Positions 10,072 through 17,461 of a stretch of DNA of 64,000 bases are shown piece after piece. The translations under genes and the position numbers were made by a program. Origin of the DNA: Synechocystis sp. PCC 6714 (GTDB lineage Bacteria > Cyanobacteriota > Cyanobacteriia > Cyanobacteriales > Microcystaceae); contig NZ_CP007542.1 in NCBI RefSeq assembly GCF_000478825.2, positions 2,790,001 to 2,854,000 on the forward strand, read 5' to 3'. Position 1 is the first letter of the stretch. Every line of letters begins with the position of its first letter. Below the pieces are notes generated by a model. That model made no database searches, was not told the origin of the DNA, and worked only from the letters and a program-made list of their open reading frames with translations.

Positions 10072-10935
10072 TTAACAAATCACTGACTTTGTCCCACTGG
10101 GAACATCTACCACGGCGGATTTAGTTTGCTTGGCTTTCAATCCCTCATCCATGGCTTCAATGAAGGCGGACACCCGAATCGGATCAATAGCTTCGTTAAT
10201 ACTGCCGTGGCGTTTGAGGGAACTAGCCACAATTACCCCGTTGGCCGCCTGGATTAATTGGCCAATATTGTCCTCATCTGCACCACTACCAATGAAAACT
10301 GGGGTGCCTTTGGCGGCGTTGGTGGCCAGCTCTAAATCTTCTAGATTGGGAGGACTGCCCGTGGCCCAACCGGAGAGGATAATGCCGTCGGCCAAACCCC
10401 GTTCAATGGTGTCGGTGACGGCGGTGGTTAAATTGGGGGTGCCCAGGGGACGGGCATGCTTGACTAGTACATCGGCTAGGATAGCCACGTCGCTGCCCAA
10501 TTCCCGCCGATAGCGCAACAGTTCGTGGGCATTGCCTTCAATCAACCCTTGATCCGTGGCCATAACCCCCGTAAGCACGTTAACCCGGATAAATTTTGCC
10601 CCCACACAACTGGCGATCGCCAAGGCACTGTGGGCATCGTTACGCAAAACATTAATGCCCACCGGAGCTACAACCAAATTTTGCAGGCGATCGACAATTA
10701 AGGTCATGGCACTGACCACCGCCGGATCTACTTTTTGCTTGGGAAAAGGGGCATCGAAAAAGTTTTCCACAATAATGCCATCTACCCCCCCAGCGGCAAG
10801 GGCTGTGGCCTCCTGTTCCGCCCGTTCAATGACAGCGGTGAGATTACCTCCCCAACGGGCCGAAGTTGGCAATGGTAGAAGGTGTACAACGCCGATGACA
10901 GGATTATGGGTCTGAAAAGTTTGAAATAAATCCAC
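10072..10935 (-). CDS. btpA: Photosystem I biogenesis protein BtpA
   Basis: A 287-residue protein of the BtpA/SgcQ TIM-barrel family: FQTHNPVIGVVHLLPLPTS at the N-terminus, then GGVDGIIVENFFDAPFPK, PVGINVLRNDAHSALAIA, FIRVNVLTGVMATDQG, LADGIILSGWATGSPP and TPVFIGSGADEDNI. In Synechocystis BtpA is a thylakoid-surface protein needed for stable accumulation of the PSI core proteins PsaA and PsaB. The frame continues to a TTG at 10986, but the GTG at 10935 is preferred because TTTAGGATCG sits at ribosome-site distance and the resulting length fits the family as remembered. The genes for its clients, psaA and psaB, lie 30 kb away in the same window. Confidence 0.93.
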   Translation of the reverse strand: MDLFQTFQTHNPVIGVVHLLPLPTSARWGGNLTAVIERAEQEATALAAGGVDGIIVENFFDAPFPKQKVDPAVVSAMTLIVDRLQNLVVAPVGINVLRNDAHSALAIASCVGAKFIRVNVLTGVMATDQGLIEGNAHELLRYRRELGSDVAILADVLVKHARPLGTPNLTTAVTDTIERGLADGIILSGWATGSPPNLEDLELATNAAKGTPVFIGSGADEDNIGQLIQAANGVIVASSLKRHGSINEAIDPIRVSAFIEAMDEGLKAKQTKSAVVDVPSGTKSVIC

Positions 10936-11116
10936 TGCACTCGATCCTAAACGCCCCTGGGTGCCGGTCGGGCCCTCGTTGTCCAAGACAGGCGGGTTGT
11001 AAATTAAACAAAACTAAGCCAATTAAGAATTGTACCCTACCGGGGAATTTGACTGGGGGCCATTTCCGCCGTTCACAGCATGATTCCGGGAATATGGCAC
11101 AATGGGTTTTTGAACT

Positions 11117-11190
11117 GAGGTTGTAGCTCAGACGGATAGAGCAAGCGCCTCCTAAGCGCTGGGCCGCCGGTTCGACTCCGGCCAACCTCG
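11117..11190 (+). tRNA. trnR-CCU: tRNA-Arg (anticodon CCU)
   Basis: A 74-base cloverleaf. The acceptor stem GAGGTTG pairs with CAACCTC; the D arm is GCTC/GAGC; the anticodon stem AGCGC/GCGCT encloses loop CTCCTAA with anticodon CCT; the T arm CCGG/CCGG contains TTCGACT. The discriminator is G and CCA is not encoded. It reads AGG codons. Confidence 0.95.
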
Positions 11191-11269
11191 CTTTTAGCCT
11201 GATTCAGATATATTCAACTCGATCAGTTTGATTTTTATCCATCTGCCGCAAACTTTTGCCCCCATAACC

Positions 11270-11791
11270 ATGAGAAAAAAACTGACTCGCTTCCTTTCCT
11301 TGACCCTGATGCTAGGCCTACTCTGGTTTGGGACCGGTGCCTGCACCAGTCAACCCCCTTCCCAATTCGAGCAAGCCCAACAGGAAAGCACAGAACGGGG
11401 GGCTTCGGCGGTCGTTAAGGAATCCACCAAGGGAGGAGAATTCAATGCCTTTTTTCCCCAGGCTAATGGGGAATATGAGCGGGTTTTTGCCCAAGAGAAG
11501 CAGGGGTTTGCGGAAATTAAGCTCAAGCAAAATGGCCAAGATGTGGCGGTAATGTCCATCAACGATGTCAAAAATAATCCGACCGCAGCGGATAAGTTTA
11601 AGCAAAGTACCCAAGCCATTGATGGATTTCCGGTGGTACAACAGGGTTCCACTGCCACAGCCCTACTGGTGGGCGATCGCTATCAGATCAAAGTATTGTC
11701 CCGATCGCCGTCGTTCACTCCCCAGGATCGGGAGGAATGGTTGGGCAAATTTGACCTGCAGGGGCTAGAAAATTTGAGCAGTAGAAATTAA
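11270..11791 (+). CDS. Putative lipoprotein
   Basis: A 173-residue protein from the ATG at 11270; an in-frame TTG at 11228 would add 14 residues ahead of the signal peptide and is rejected. The N-terminus (MRKKLTRFLSLTLMLGLL) is a signal peptide ending in a lipobox-like GTGAC, so Cys24 is the probable lipidation site. The mature part contains FNAFFPQANGEYERVF, KQGFAEIKLKQNGQDVAVM and SINDVKNNPTAADKF, with a beta-rich C-terminal half. This looks like a conserved cyanobacterial lipoprotein family of unknown function. It follows tRNA-Arg by 79 bases and precedes another unknown gene on the same strand. Confidence 0.8.
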   Translation: MRKKLTRFLSLTLMLGLLWFGTGACTSQPPSQFEQAQQESTERGASAVVKESTKGGEFNAFFPQANGEYERVFAQEKQGFAEIKLKQNGQDVAVMSINDVKNNPTAADKFKQSTQAIDGFPVVQQGSTATALLVGDRYQIKVLSRSPSFTPQDREEWLGKFDLQGLENLSSRN

Positions 11792-11847
11792 AACGGTCAA
11801 TCAAGTGTATCAAACCATAACCAACCGAAAAAACAGGAGTTTTTAGC

Positions 11848-12735
11848 GTGAGTAAGCCGATTTTTAAGTTAGTCGATGATCTGCCCACCGGTGGATTAAC
11901 GGTAATGTTGCTCAATTCCCTTGATTTTGTGGTGCCGGGGAAATGGGAAAATTTGGTGGGTTTTGAAAATACGATTAAAAAAGTAACCGGGGAAACCGAT
12001 CCCGCCTTGGTGAAGCAAATTGGCGATCGGGCGGTGTGGCTGTTCAACGATAAGTCCCAGGGTTACCAAAATGCTCTTTGGCTATACCAAACCGTTGATT
12101 CTACCGACAGTGCTTTAGGGGCGGCGGCTTTGGCTAATAAGGTGGGGGAAAGTGTTAATTTCCTCGGCTTTTTAAATAAAATTACCCCCAATCCCCAAAA
12201 AGCCCAGGCCATTGACCTTTCGATTAAATTGGTGGCGGAGTTGGTGGCTTTCTGCCAAATTAACGGTATTCCCGGTAATAGCATTGGGGATTTTGTTCGT
12301 TCCCTAACGGACTACAGCGGCGAGTCTTTGATGCGGATGGCCGCTCTGATCAGTTTTGATGGCATTATTCCCTTTGGCCCTAGCTTTGTCCTGACCACCA
12401 TGGACTTTTTGGAAAAATTGACCCCTAAGGAGTTGGAGCAAAATCAGACTTTTAATAAAATTAAGCCCCTCATTCCCGGCAATAGCACCAGCAATCAATT
12501 AGATTTCATCGGTGAAAGTTTCGGCTCTGTGCAGGGTTGGATGACCAGTTTTGTCGGCGATCGCCAGCTTACCAGGGAGAAGTTGCTGGGTAAATTGCGG
12601 AATTTCATGGAGGTAACGGAGGACAAAATGGACTACTTGGCCGCGTTCATTGATATGTCCACCAATTACTACGAACACACGGGCATCCAAACCCTGGCCC
12701 ACCGTTTAATTGAACGGGCTGTGGCAGAAATTTAA
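11848..12735 (+). CDS. Conserved protein of unknown function
   Basis: A 295-residue soluble, largely helical protein with no signal peptide or membrane span. Translation starts at a GTG at 11848, supported by CAGGAG eight to nine bases upstream; no ATG lies near. Recurrent segments include VDDLPTGGLTVMLLNSLDFVV, FLGFLNKITPNPQKAQAIDL, LIKLV-type helices and GIQTLAHRLIERAVAEI. No catalytic motif is recognisable. It is 56 bases downstream of the lipoprotein gene and 40 upstream of the flavoprotein gene, all on one strand, so the three may be co-transcribed. Confidence 0.75.
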   Translation: MSKPIFKLVDDLPTGGLTVMLLNSLDFVVPGKWENLVGFENTIKKVTGETDPALVKQIGDRAVWLFNDKSQGYQNALWLYQTVDSTDSALGAAALANKVGESVNFLGFLNKITPNPQKAQAIDLSIKLVAELVAFCQINGIPGNSIGDFVRSLTDYSGESLMRMAALISFDGIIPFGPSFVLTTMDFLEKLTPKELEQNQTFNKIKPLIPGNSTSNQLDFIGESFGSVQGWMTSFVGDRQLTREKLLGKLRNFMEVTEDKMDYLAAFIDMSTNYYEHTGIQTLAHRLIERAVAEI

Positions 12736-12775
12736 AGCCAAAAAGTGCCGGTGATGATTGGGTTGATCAACAAAA

Positions 12776-13966
12776 ATGGCCAAGAAACTACTGCTGGTGG
12801 GGGGAGGCCATAGCCATGCTTTGGTGCTGAAACACTGGAGCCGTCATCCCTTAGGCAATTTAGAACTGGTCTTGGTGAGTGATGGGGAGCAAACGCCCTA
12901 TTCCGGTATGTTGCCGGGGCATGTGGCGGGTTTTTATTCCTACGCGGAAAGTCATATTGATTTACCCAGCCTCTGTGCCTCAGCGGGGGCTGAGTTTATC
13001 AACGATAGGGCGATCGCCGTTGACCCGGAGCAGAATTTATTGACCACGGAACAGGGAAGACAGTTAAGTTTTGATTGCCTTTCCCTAGACATTGGTAGCA
13101 CTCCGTTTATCGACGATATTGCTGGGGCGGAGTATGGCATCCCCGCTAAGCCCGTACCCCAATTTTTGGCCGCTTGGCAAGCTCTGTTGGAGAAGATTGA
13201 CCAGAGTCGACCGGAAAAATTTATTTTGGCGATCGCCGGGGGTGGGGCAGGGGGAATAGAGTTAGCGTTTAATCTACAAGCTCGTTTGGCTCAACTTTTC
13301 CCTGCCATGGTCTTAGATATACAAATTTGGCAACGGGGAGCGACCCTGCTACCGCACCACAGTGTCCAAGGGAGAAAAATAATTGGAAATTTGTTGACCA
13401 AGAAAAATATTTCTGTGTTACCGAATCACCCCGTCACCGCTATAGAGCCAGAGTTTTCCCCCCATGACAATCCATTAAATCCATTACTCCGGTATAAACT
13501 CTGGAGTAATGACCATAGCAAGTCAGTTAATGCTGTGTTTCTAGTGACCCAGGCTAGCCCGGCCCCTTGGTTATGCCAATCCGGTTTAAGGCTGGATGAC
13601 CGGGGGTTTGTGTTGATTAAACCGACTTTACAAAGCTGTTCCCATGGACATATTTTTGCCGCGGGGGACGTGGCCACCATGAAAAAATATCCTCGACCCA
13701 AGGCAGGGGTTTTTGCGGTGCGCCAGGGAAAGCCTCTCTTTGAAAATTTACAGAGATCCCTTACCCACAAACCGCTGAAAGCATTTATTCCCCAATCTCA
13801 GTATTTAAGTCTACTCGGTACAGGGGATGGCAGGGCCATGGCCCTTTGGGGACCACTGGCAAGCCACGGTCGATGCTGGTGGTGGCTAAAGGACTACATT
13901 GACCGCCGCTTTATGTACGGTTTCGTAGGAAAGATCCGGGGAGACCAGAAACTTAAGCCATGGTGA
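12776..13966 (+). CDS. FAD/NAD(P)-dependent oxidoreductase, SelD-associated NDH-like family
   Basis: A 396-residue pyridine-nucleotide-disulphide-type oxidoreductase. The first FAD motif is LLLVGGGHSHALVLKHW, the second nucleotide motif is LAIAGGGAGGIELAFNL, and the C-terminal FAD contact is GHIFAAGDVATM. The sequence PYSGMLPGHVAGFY is characteristic of the NDH-like domain that in many bacteria and cyanobacteria is fused to selenide water dikinase (SelD). Here the protein ends after the oxidoreductase domain and no SelD part follows. The electron acceptor is unknown. ATG at 12776. Family assignment is confident, function is not. Confidence 0.82.
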   Translation: MAKKLLLVGGGHSHALVLKHWSRHPLGNLELVLVSDGEQTPYSGMLPGHVAGFYSYAESHIDLPSLCASAGAEFINDRAIAVDPEQNLLTTEQGRQLSFDCLSLDIGSTPFIDDIAGAEYGIPAKPVPQFLAAWQALLEKIDQSRPEKFILAIAGGGAGGIELAFNLQARLAQLFPAMVLDIQIWQRGATLLPHHSVQGRKIIGNLLTKKNISVLPNHPVTAIEPEFSPHDNPLNPLLRYKLWSNDHSKSVNAVFLVTQASPAPWLCQSGLRLDDRGFVLIKPTLQSCSHGHIFAAGDVATMKKYPRPKAGVFAVRQGKPLFENLQRSLTHKPLKAFIPQSQYLSLLGTGDGRAMALWGPLASHGRCWWWLKDYIDRRFMYGFVGKIRGDQKLKPW

Positions 13967-14066
13967 AGATGTGTCTAGATAGTTTTTTAGAATTACAGGG
14001 GTATTTCAATAGATTTATTTCAATGAAAATGGAGGGATAGATTGGTTTGCCCCAGGGAGTAATCAG

Positions 14067-14996
14067 TTGAGTACTAGTTTTAATAAGGGTTGGCTCTACA
14101 CTGATGTGGTCACCGCCAAAGGGTCCGGGCAGACGGTGCTGGATTTTTACAGCCAACGCTACACCCATTCCGATCGCCAAACTTGGCAAGAACGCATTGA
14201 ATCCGGGCAAATTCAAGTGGACGGCCATTCCGTCAAAACCAGTCACCCATTGCAGTTGGGACAAACCCTCACCTATTGGCGATCGCCCTGGGCGGAACCG
14301 GAAGTACCTTTGCAATTACCAATTTTGTATCGAGATGAAGATCTCTGGGCCATTGATAAGCCAGCGGGATTGCCGGTGTTACCGGGGGGAGATTTTGTTT
14401 ACAACACCGTTTTAGAACAACTAAAAATTCAGTATCCCCAGGAGTCGTTATTTCCCCTCCATCGTCTGGGCACTGGTACTTCGGGGCTTTTATTACTGGG
14501 TCGTTCCCCCCTGGCCCGTCAGGAGCTTAGCCGTCAGTTTCGGGAACACGTTTGCCGCAAAATTTACCGTACCCTCATTGGCCCCTGTACCTTGCCTGAA
14601 CAATTTGAATGTCACCAGGCGATCGGCAAAATTCCCTACCCCCAACTGGGATACATCTACGCCGCCACCCCCAATGGTAAGGAGTCCCACAGCTATGGCA
14701 AAATCCTGGCTCGATCTGCAGATAAAACCTGGCTAGAGGTGGAAATTACCACTGGTCGACCGCACCAAATTCGCATTCATCTGGCTAGTTTAGGCTACCC
14801 CTTACTTGGCGATCGCCTCTACGGCCCCGGAGGAGTGCCCATTGTTCGCGCAACCACTGCCAGGCCCAGTGATGGGGGTTACATTCTGCATAGCCACCAA
14901 CTGGGCTTTATCCATCCCCGTAGTCACCAAAAATTAACCTTGACTGCTCCTTTGCCCTCGGATTTGACATTTAGCCGCCAAATGGCCAAGGAGTAG
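14067..14996 (+). CDS. RluA-type RNA pseudouridine synthase homologue lacking the usual catalytic Asp
   Basis: A 309-residue protein with an S4-like N-terminal region (WQERIESGQIQVDG) and an RluA-family catalytic fold: YRDEDLWAIDKPAGLPVLPGG, then LHRLGTGTSGLLLLGRS, and VEITTGRPHQIRIHLASLGYPLLGD. In active RluA/RluC/RluD enzymes the second block reads HRLDxxTSG, where the Asp attacks the uridine; here it is HRLGTGTSG. A similar HRLG form is remembered in some plant organellar homologues, so this is probably a subfamily rather than a mutation. Translation appears to start at a TTG (14067) with GGGAG about eight bases upstream; no ATG is suitably placed. A transposase remnant begins four bases beyond the stop codon. 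Confidence 0.85.
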   Translation: MSTSFNKGWLYTDVVTAKGSGQTVLDFYSQRYTHSDRQTWQERIESGQIQVDGHSVKTSHPLQLGQTLTYWRSPWAEPEVPLQLPILYRDEDLWAIDKPAGLPVLPGGDFVYNTVLEQLKIQYPQESLFPLHRLGTGTSGLLLLGRSPLARQELSRQFREHVCRKIYRTLIGPCTLPEQFECHQAIGKIPYPQLGYIYAATPNGKESHSYGKILARSADKTWLEVEITTGRPHQIRIHLASLGYPLLGDRLYGPGGVPIVRATTARPSDGGYILHSHQLGFIHPRSHQKLTLTAPLPSDLTFSRQMAKE

Positions 14997-15000
14997 GAGT

Positions 15001-15240
15001 ATAACTAGTTAAATTAACTATAGGACACTATGCTACACAGTAGTTACGAATAATTTCATCTATGCTTACACCTGGAGAGGCGTATGTTCTTGCTCTTTTC
15101 AATGCACTAAAATCATGCTCTATGTCATTAAGATCTGGCGAGTAGGTAGGTAAAAATAAAATTGTATGTCCTGCCTCTTCCACTATTTTTTTAATCCTAA
15201 TCTTTCTATGAATAGGCGCATTATTCATAATATAGCATTA
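15001..15240 (-). pseudogene. IS630/Tc1-mariner (ISY100-like) transposase remnant
   Basis: Only the C-terminal 66 residues remain (15228-15028). The block TILFLPTYSPDLNDIEHDF is diagnostic of the IS630 DDE transposases, and the natural C-terminus (IIRNYCVA then TAG) is kept. The catalytic block reads MNNAPIH where active members have MDNA, so one catalytic Asp has become Asn. In-frame stops lie immediately upstream and no N-terminal part is present. Past the stop, the minus strand reads TAGTGTC and ends near 15001 in TATA, about two-thirds identical over 31 positions to the right end of the miniature element at 35178-35268. The insertion sits directly after the RluA-type gene. Confidence 0.8.
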
Positions 15241-15394
15241 TACATACTGTTCGCCCCACTCTTATTTCAGTTGGCTATAACTGTCTGCATCATGGTAGTC
15301 GAACAAGGGGAATGGGGGAAAGGGAGGGAAGCATCCTGATGACATGGTGAGACTGCTCCCCTGGAAAATTTAGGGAAAATTCAGAAAAACTAAA

Positions 15395-15631
15395 TTAAAG
15401 TTTGGCGTGGGCCCCATCACAAAAGGGAGGGTTATTTGTGTGTTTGCAAAGACAGAGGGCAACCTTCTTTTTTTCCTCCAGGGTGAACTTTTGGAGGGTA
15501 AACTCCGTGCCTTTATGTTTGCCATCGCAAAAAGGTTGATTGGCCGAATTACCGCAGGTGCACCAATAATAATCCCCAGCTTCTAGTTCCATAACTACGG
15601 GTTTGGTGTCAGCAATTGTAGGTTGAGTCAT
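15395..15631 (-). CDS. pirB: CDGSH-type iron-sulphur protein with two motifs
   Basis: A 78-residue protein with two CDGSH-type [2Fe-2S] motifs: CTCGNSANQPFCDGKH and CLCKHTNNPPFCDGAH, each giving the Cys-X-Cys...Cys...His ligand pattern. Proteins of this kind carry redox-active, labile clusters. It starts at the ATG at 15631 and lies 41 bases downstream of the pirin gene on the same strand, so the two probably form one transcript. From memory this corresponds to the second gene of the pirAB operon of PCC 6803; the domain call is secure, the symbol less so. Confidence 0.88.
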   Translation of the reverse strand: MTQPTIADTKPVVMELEAGDYYWCTCGNSANQPFCDGKHKGTEFTLQKFTLEEKKKVALCLCKHTNNPPFCDGAHAKL

Positions 15632-15672
15632 TGTTGTTTTCCTCTCAGGATATTAGTAAAAGTTAGGTGAAA

Positions 15673-16371
15673 TTAAGGCAAGTCAAATAGTAAGAATTCC
15701 GTTTCCTGATCTTGACCAATCAAAGTAATAGCTTGCTCATCGCTAATACCCGCCCCATCTCCGGTTTTCAAAGTTTCTCGATTCAGCGTCAGACTGCCCT
15801 TTATGATTTGAATCCAGGCCCGGCGATCGCCCATGGCATGGGTTACGGTTTCCCCCCGGGCCAAGACAGAGGCATAGATAAACGCATTTTGGTGAATGGT
15901 CACGGAGCCATTACGACCGTCCGGTGAAGCCACTAGTCTCAACTGGCCCTGTTTATCTTCTAGGGGGAAAAATTGCTGTTCATAACTTGGTTCAAACCCA
16001 AATTGATTGGGGGTAATCCAAATCTGCAACAGGTGCACAGGCTGGTCGGGGGAAGGATTAAATTCACTGTGGAGGATGCCGGTGCCAGCGCTCATGCGTT
16101 GCACATCCCCGGGGCGGATAATCGAACCATTGCCGATACTATCTTTGTGTTCCAGTTCTCCTTCCAGAACGTAGGTGATAATTTCCATGTCTTTATGGCC
16201 ATGGGTGGCAAAACCTTGACTAGGAGCAATGTAGTCCTCATTGATCACCCGCAAGTTGGAAAAATTCATGTGGGCTGGATCGTAATACTGGGAAAAAGAG
16301 AAGCTGAAATAACTATCTAGCCAATCAAGCTTGCCACGACCGCGGGCTGTGGAGGGGCGGAGTGTGATCAT
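15673..16371 (-). CDS. pirA: Pirin family protein
   Basis: A 232-residue bicupin of the YhhW/pirin type. The metal-binding cupin motif is present ([19 protein letters not shown] with LQRMSAG-like [19 protein letters not shown]), followed by [12 protein letters not shown] and the C-terminal cupin ending [11 protein letters not shown]. The frame runs back to a TTG at 16449, but the ATG at 16371 is preceded by a perfect GGAGG five bases upstream and gives the normal family length. The gene is divergent from a LysR regulator, matching the remembered pirA/pirR arrangement of PCC 6803, where the regulator represses the pirin operon. Pirins bind a metal; some act as quercetinases and others interact with proteins. 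The substrate here is unknown. Confidence 0.9.
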   Translation of the reverse strand: MITLRPSTARGRGKLDWLDSYFSFSFSQYYDPAHMNFSNLRVINEDYIAPSQGFATHGHKDMEIITYVLEGELEHKDSIGNGSIIRPGDVQRMSAGTGILHSEFNPSPDQPVHLLQIWITPNQFGFEPSYEQQFFPLEDKQGQLRLVASPDGRNGSVTIHQNAFIYASVLARGETVTHAMGDRRAWIQIIKGSLTLNRETLKTGDGAGISDEQAITLIGQDQETEFLLFDLP

Positions 16372-16512
16372 AGTGACCTCCGTTAGTTTTTTTATGTTGG
16401 GGTTTGTGACCTTGGTTTCTATCTTAGTTTGCATCTCAAATAAAGACAATATGTTAATTTATCTACAGATTGCATCCAAAATAGAGACATTAAATATAAT
16501 TCCTATAATTCC
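16372..16512. promoter_or_regulatory. Divergent promoter region of pirA and the LysR regulator
   Basis: This 141-base AT-rich spacer must contain both divergent promoters. Next to the regulator it contains TCTA (about 16461) and TAGA separated by 16 bases, an interrupted dyad of the general LysR type. That assignment is weak and made by eye. Confidence 0.5.
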
Positions 16513-17424
16513 ATGGATAAGCTCGAGAGTATGTATGCCTTTACCCAAGTGGTGCAGGAGGGGAGTTTTGCGGCGGCGGCGAGAAAAATGAATCTTGGGC
16601 GATCTGCAGTGAATAAAATGGTGATTGCCCTGGAAAATGAGCTTAAAGTACAGCTTCTCCACCGTAGTACTCGTAAAGTTACCCCTACCCCCACAGGCAT
16701 TGCTTTTTATCAAAAATCAGTCCAGATTTTGGCGGATTTAGAAGAGGCGGAATTGTCAGTGTCCCAACTCCATGGGGAACCGAAGGGTTTGTTACGGATT
16801 AATGCCCCCATGACCTTTGGCACCATGTATGTGGCACCGTTGGTGAGTGAATTTATGGCTTTATATCCCCAACTGGAAGTCCAGTTAACCTTGGAGGATC
16901 GGTTTGTGGATGCGATCGCCGAAGGCTATGACCTGTTAATTCGCATTGCCCAACCGGTGGAATCGGCCAGTTTAATCTGTCAACCTTTGTTCGAGACTAA
17001 GCTACTACTTTGTGCGTCACCCCAATATTTAGCTATACGGGGAACGCCCCAAATTCCCGAGGATTTGCAGCACCACAATTGTTTACTGTATGGCTATTTC
17101 AGTGGGGGGAGTCAGTGGCAATTGCTTGGTCAAGAAGGGGAAAAAGTTATATCCGTAGCTGGTACTTTCTGCTCTAACAATGGCGAGGCTTTGGCGATCG
17201 CCGTGGCCCGGGGTTTAGGGGTTGCTTTGTTGCCCCAATTCATTATCCAGCCCTATTTAGAATCGGGAAAAGTACAAATTATCTTGCCAAGTTACTGCCT
17301 ACGGGCATTGAGCGTTTCGATTATCTATCCGGTTAATCGCCATCTTTCCACCAAAATCCAACTTTTCACGGAGTTTCTCAGGGAAAGTTTCAAAAGTCCT
17401 TCAGTATTTTTACAGCTTGAGTGA
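16513..17424 (+). CDS. pirR: LysR-family transcriptional regulator
   Basis: A 303-residue LysR regulator. The N-terminal winged helix-turn-helix is clear (FTQVVQEGSFAAAARKMNLG, then VLLHRSTRKV-like QLLHRSTRKVTPTPTG), followed by the effector-binding domain starting LLRINAPMTFGTMYVAPLV. The type with KGLLRINAP is close to the CrgA/DmlR-like subgroup. ATG at 16513. It is transcribed divergently from the pirin/CDGSH operon, the classical position for a LysR protein that controls the neighbouring operon. In PCC 6803 the equivalent protein, as remembered, is PirR, a repressor of pirAB. Confidence 0.9.
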   Translation: MDKLESMYAFTQVVQEGSFAAAARKMNLGRSAVNKMVIALENELKVQLLHRSTRKVTPTPTGIAFYQKSVQILADLEEAELSVSQLHGEPKGLLRINAPMTFGTMYVAPLVSEFMALYPQLEVQLTLEDRFVDAIAEGYDLLIRIAQPVESASLICQPLFETKLLLCASPQYLAIRGTPQIPEDLQHHNCLLYGYFSGGSQWQLLGQEGEKVISVAGTFCSNNGEALAIAVARGLGVALLPQFIIQPYLESGKVQIILPSYCLRALSVSIIYPVNRHLSTKIQLFTEFLRESFKSPSVFLQLE

Positions 17425-17461
17425 GCAAACTAAAATTTTGCAGACAGCCTCCCGAAAATCA

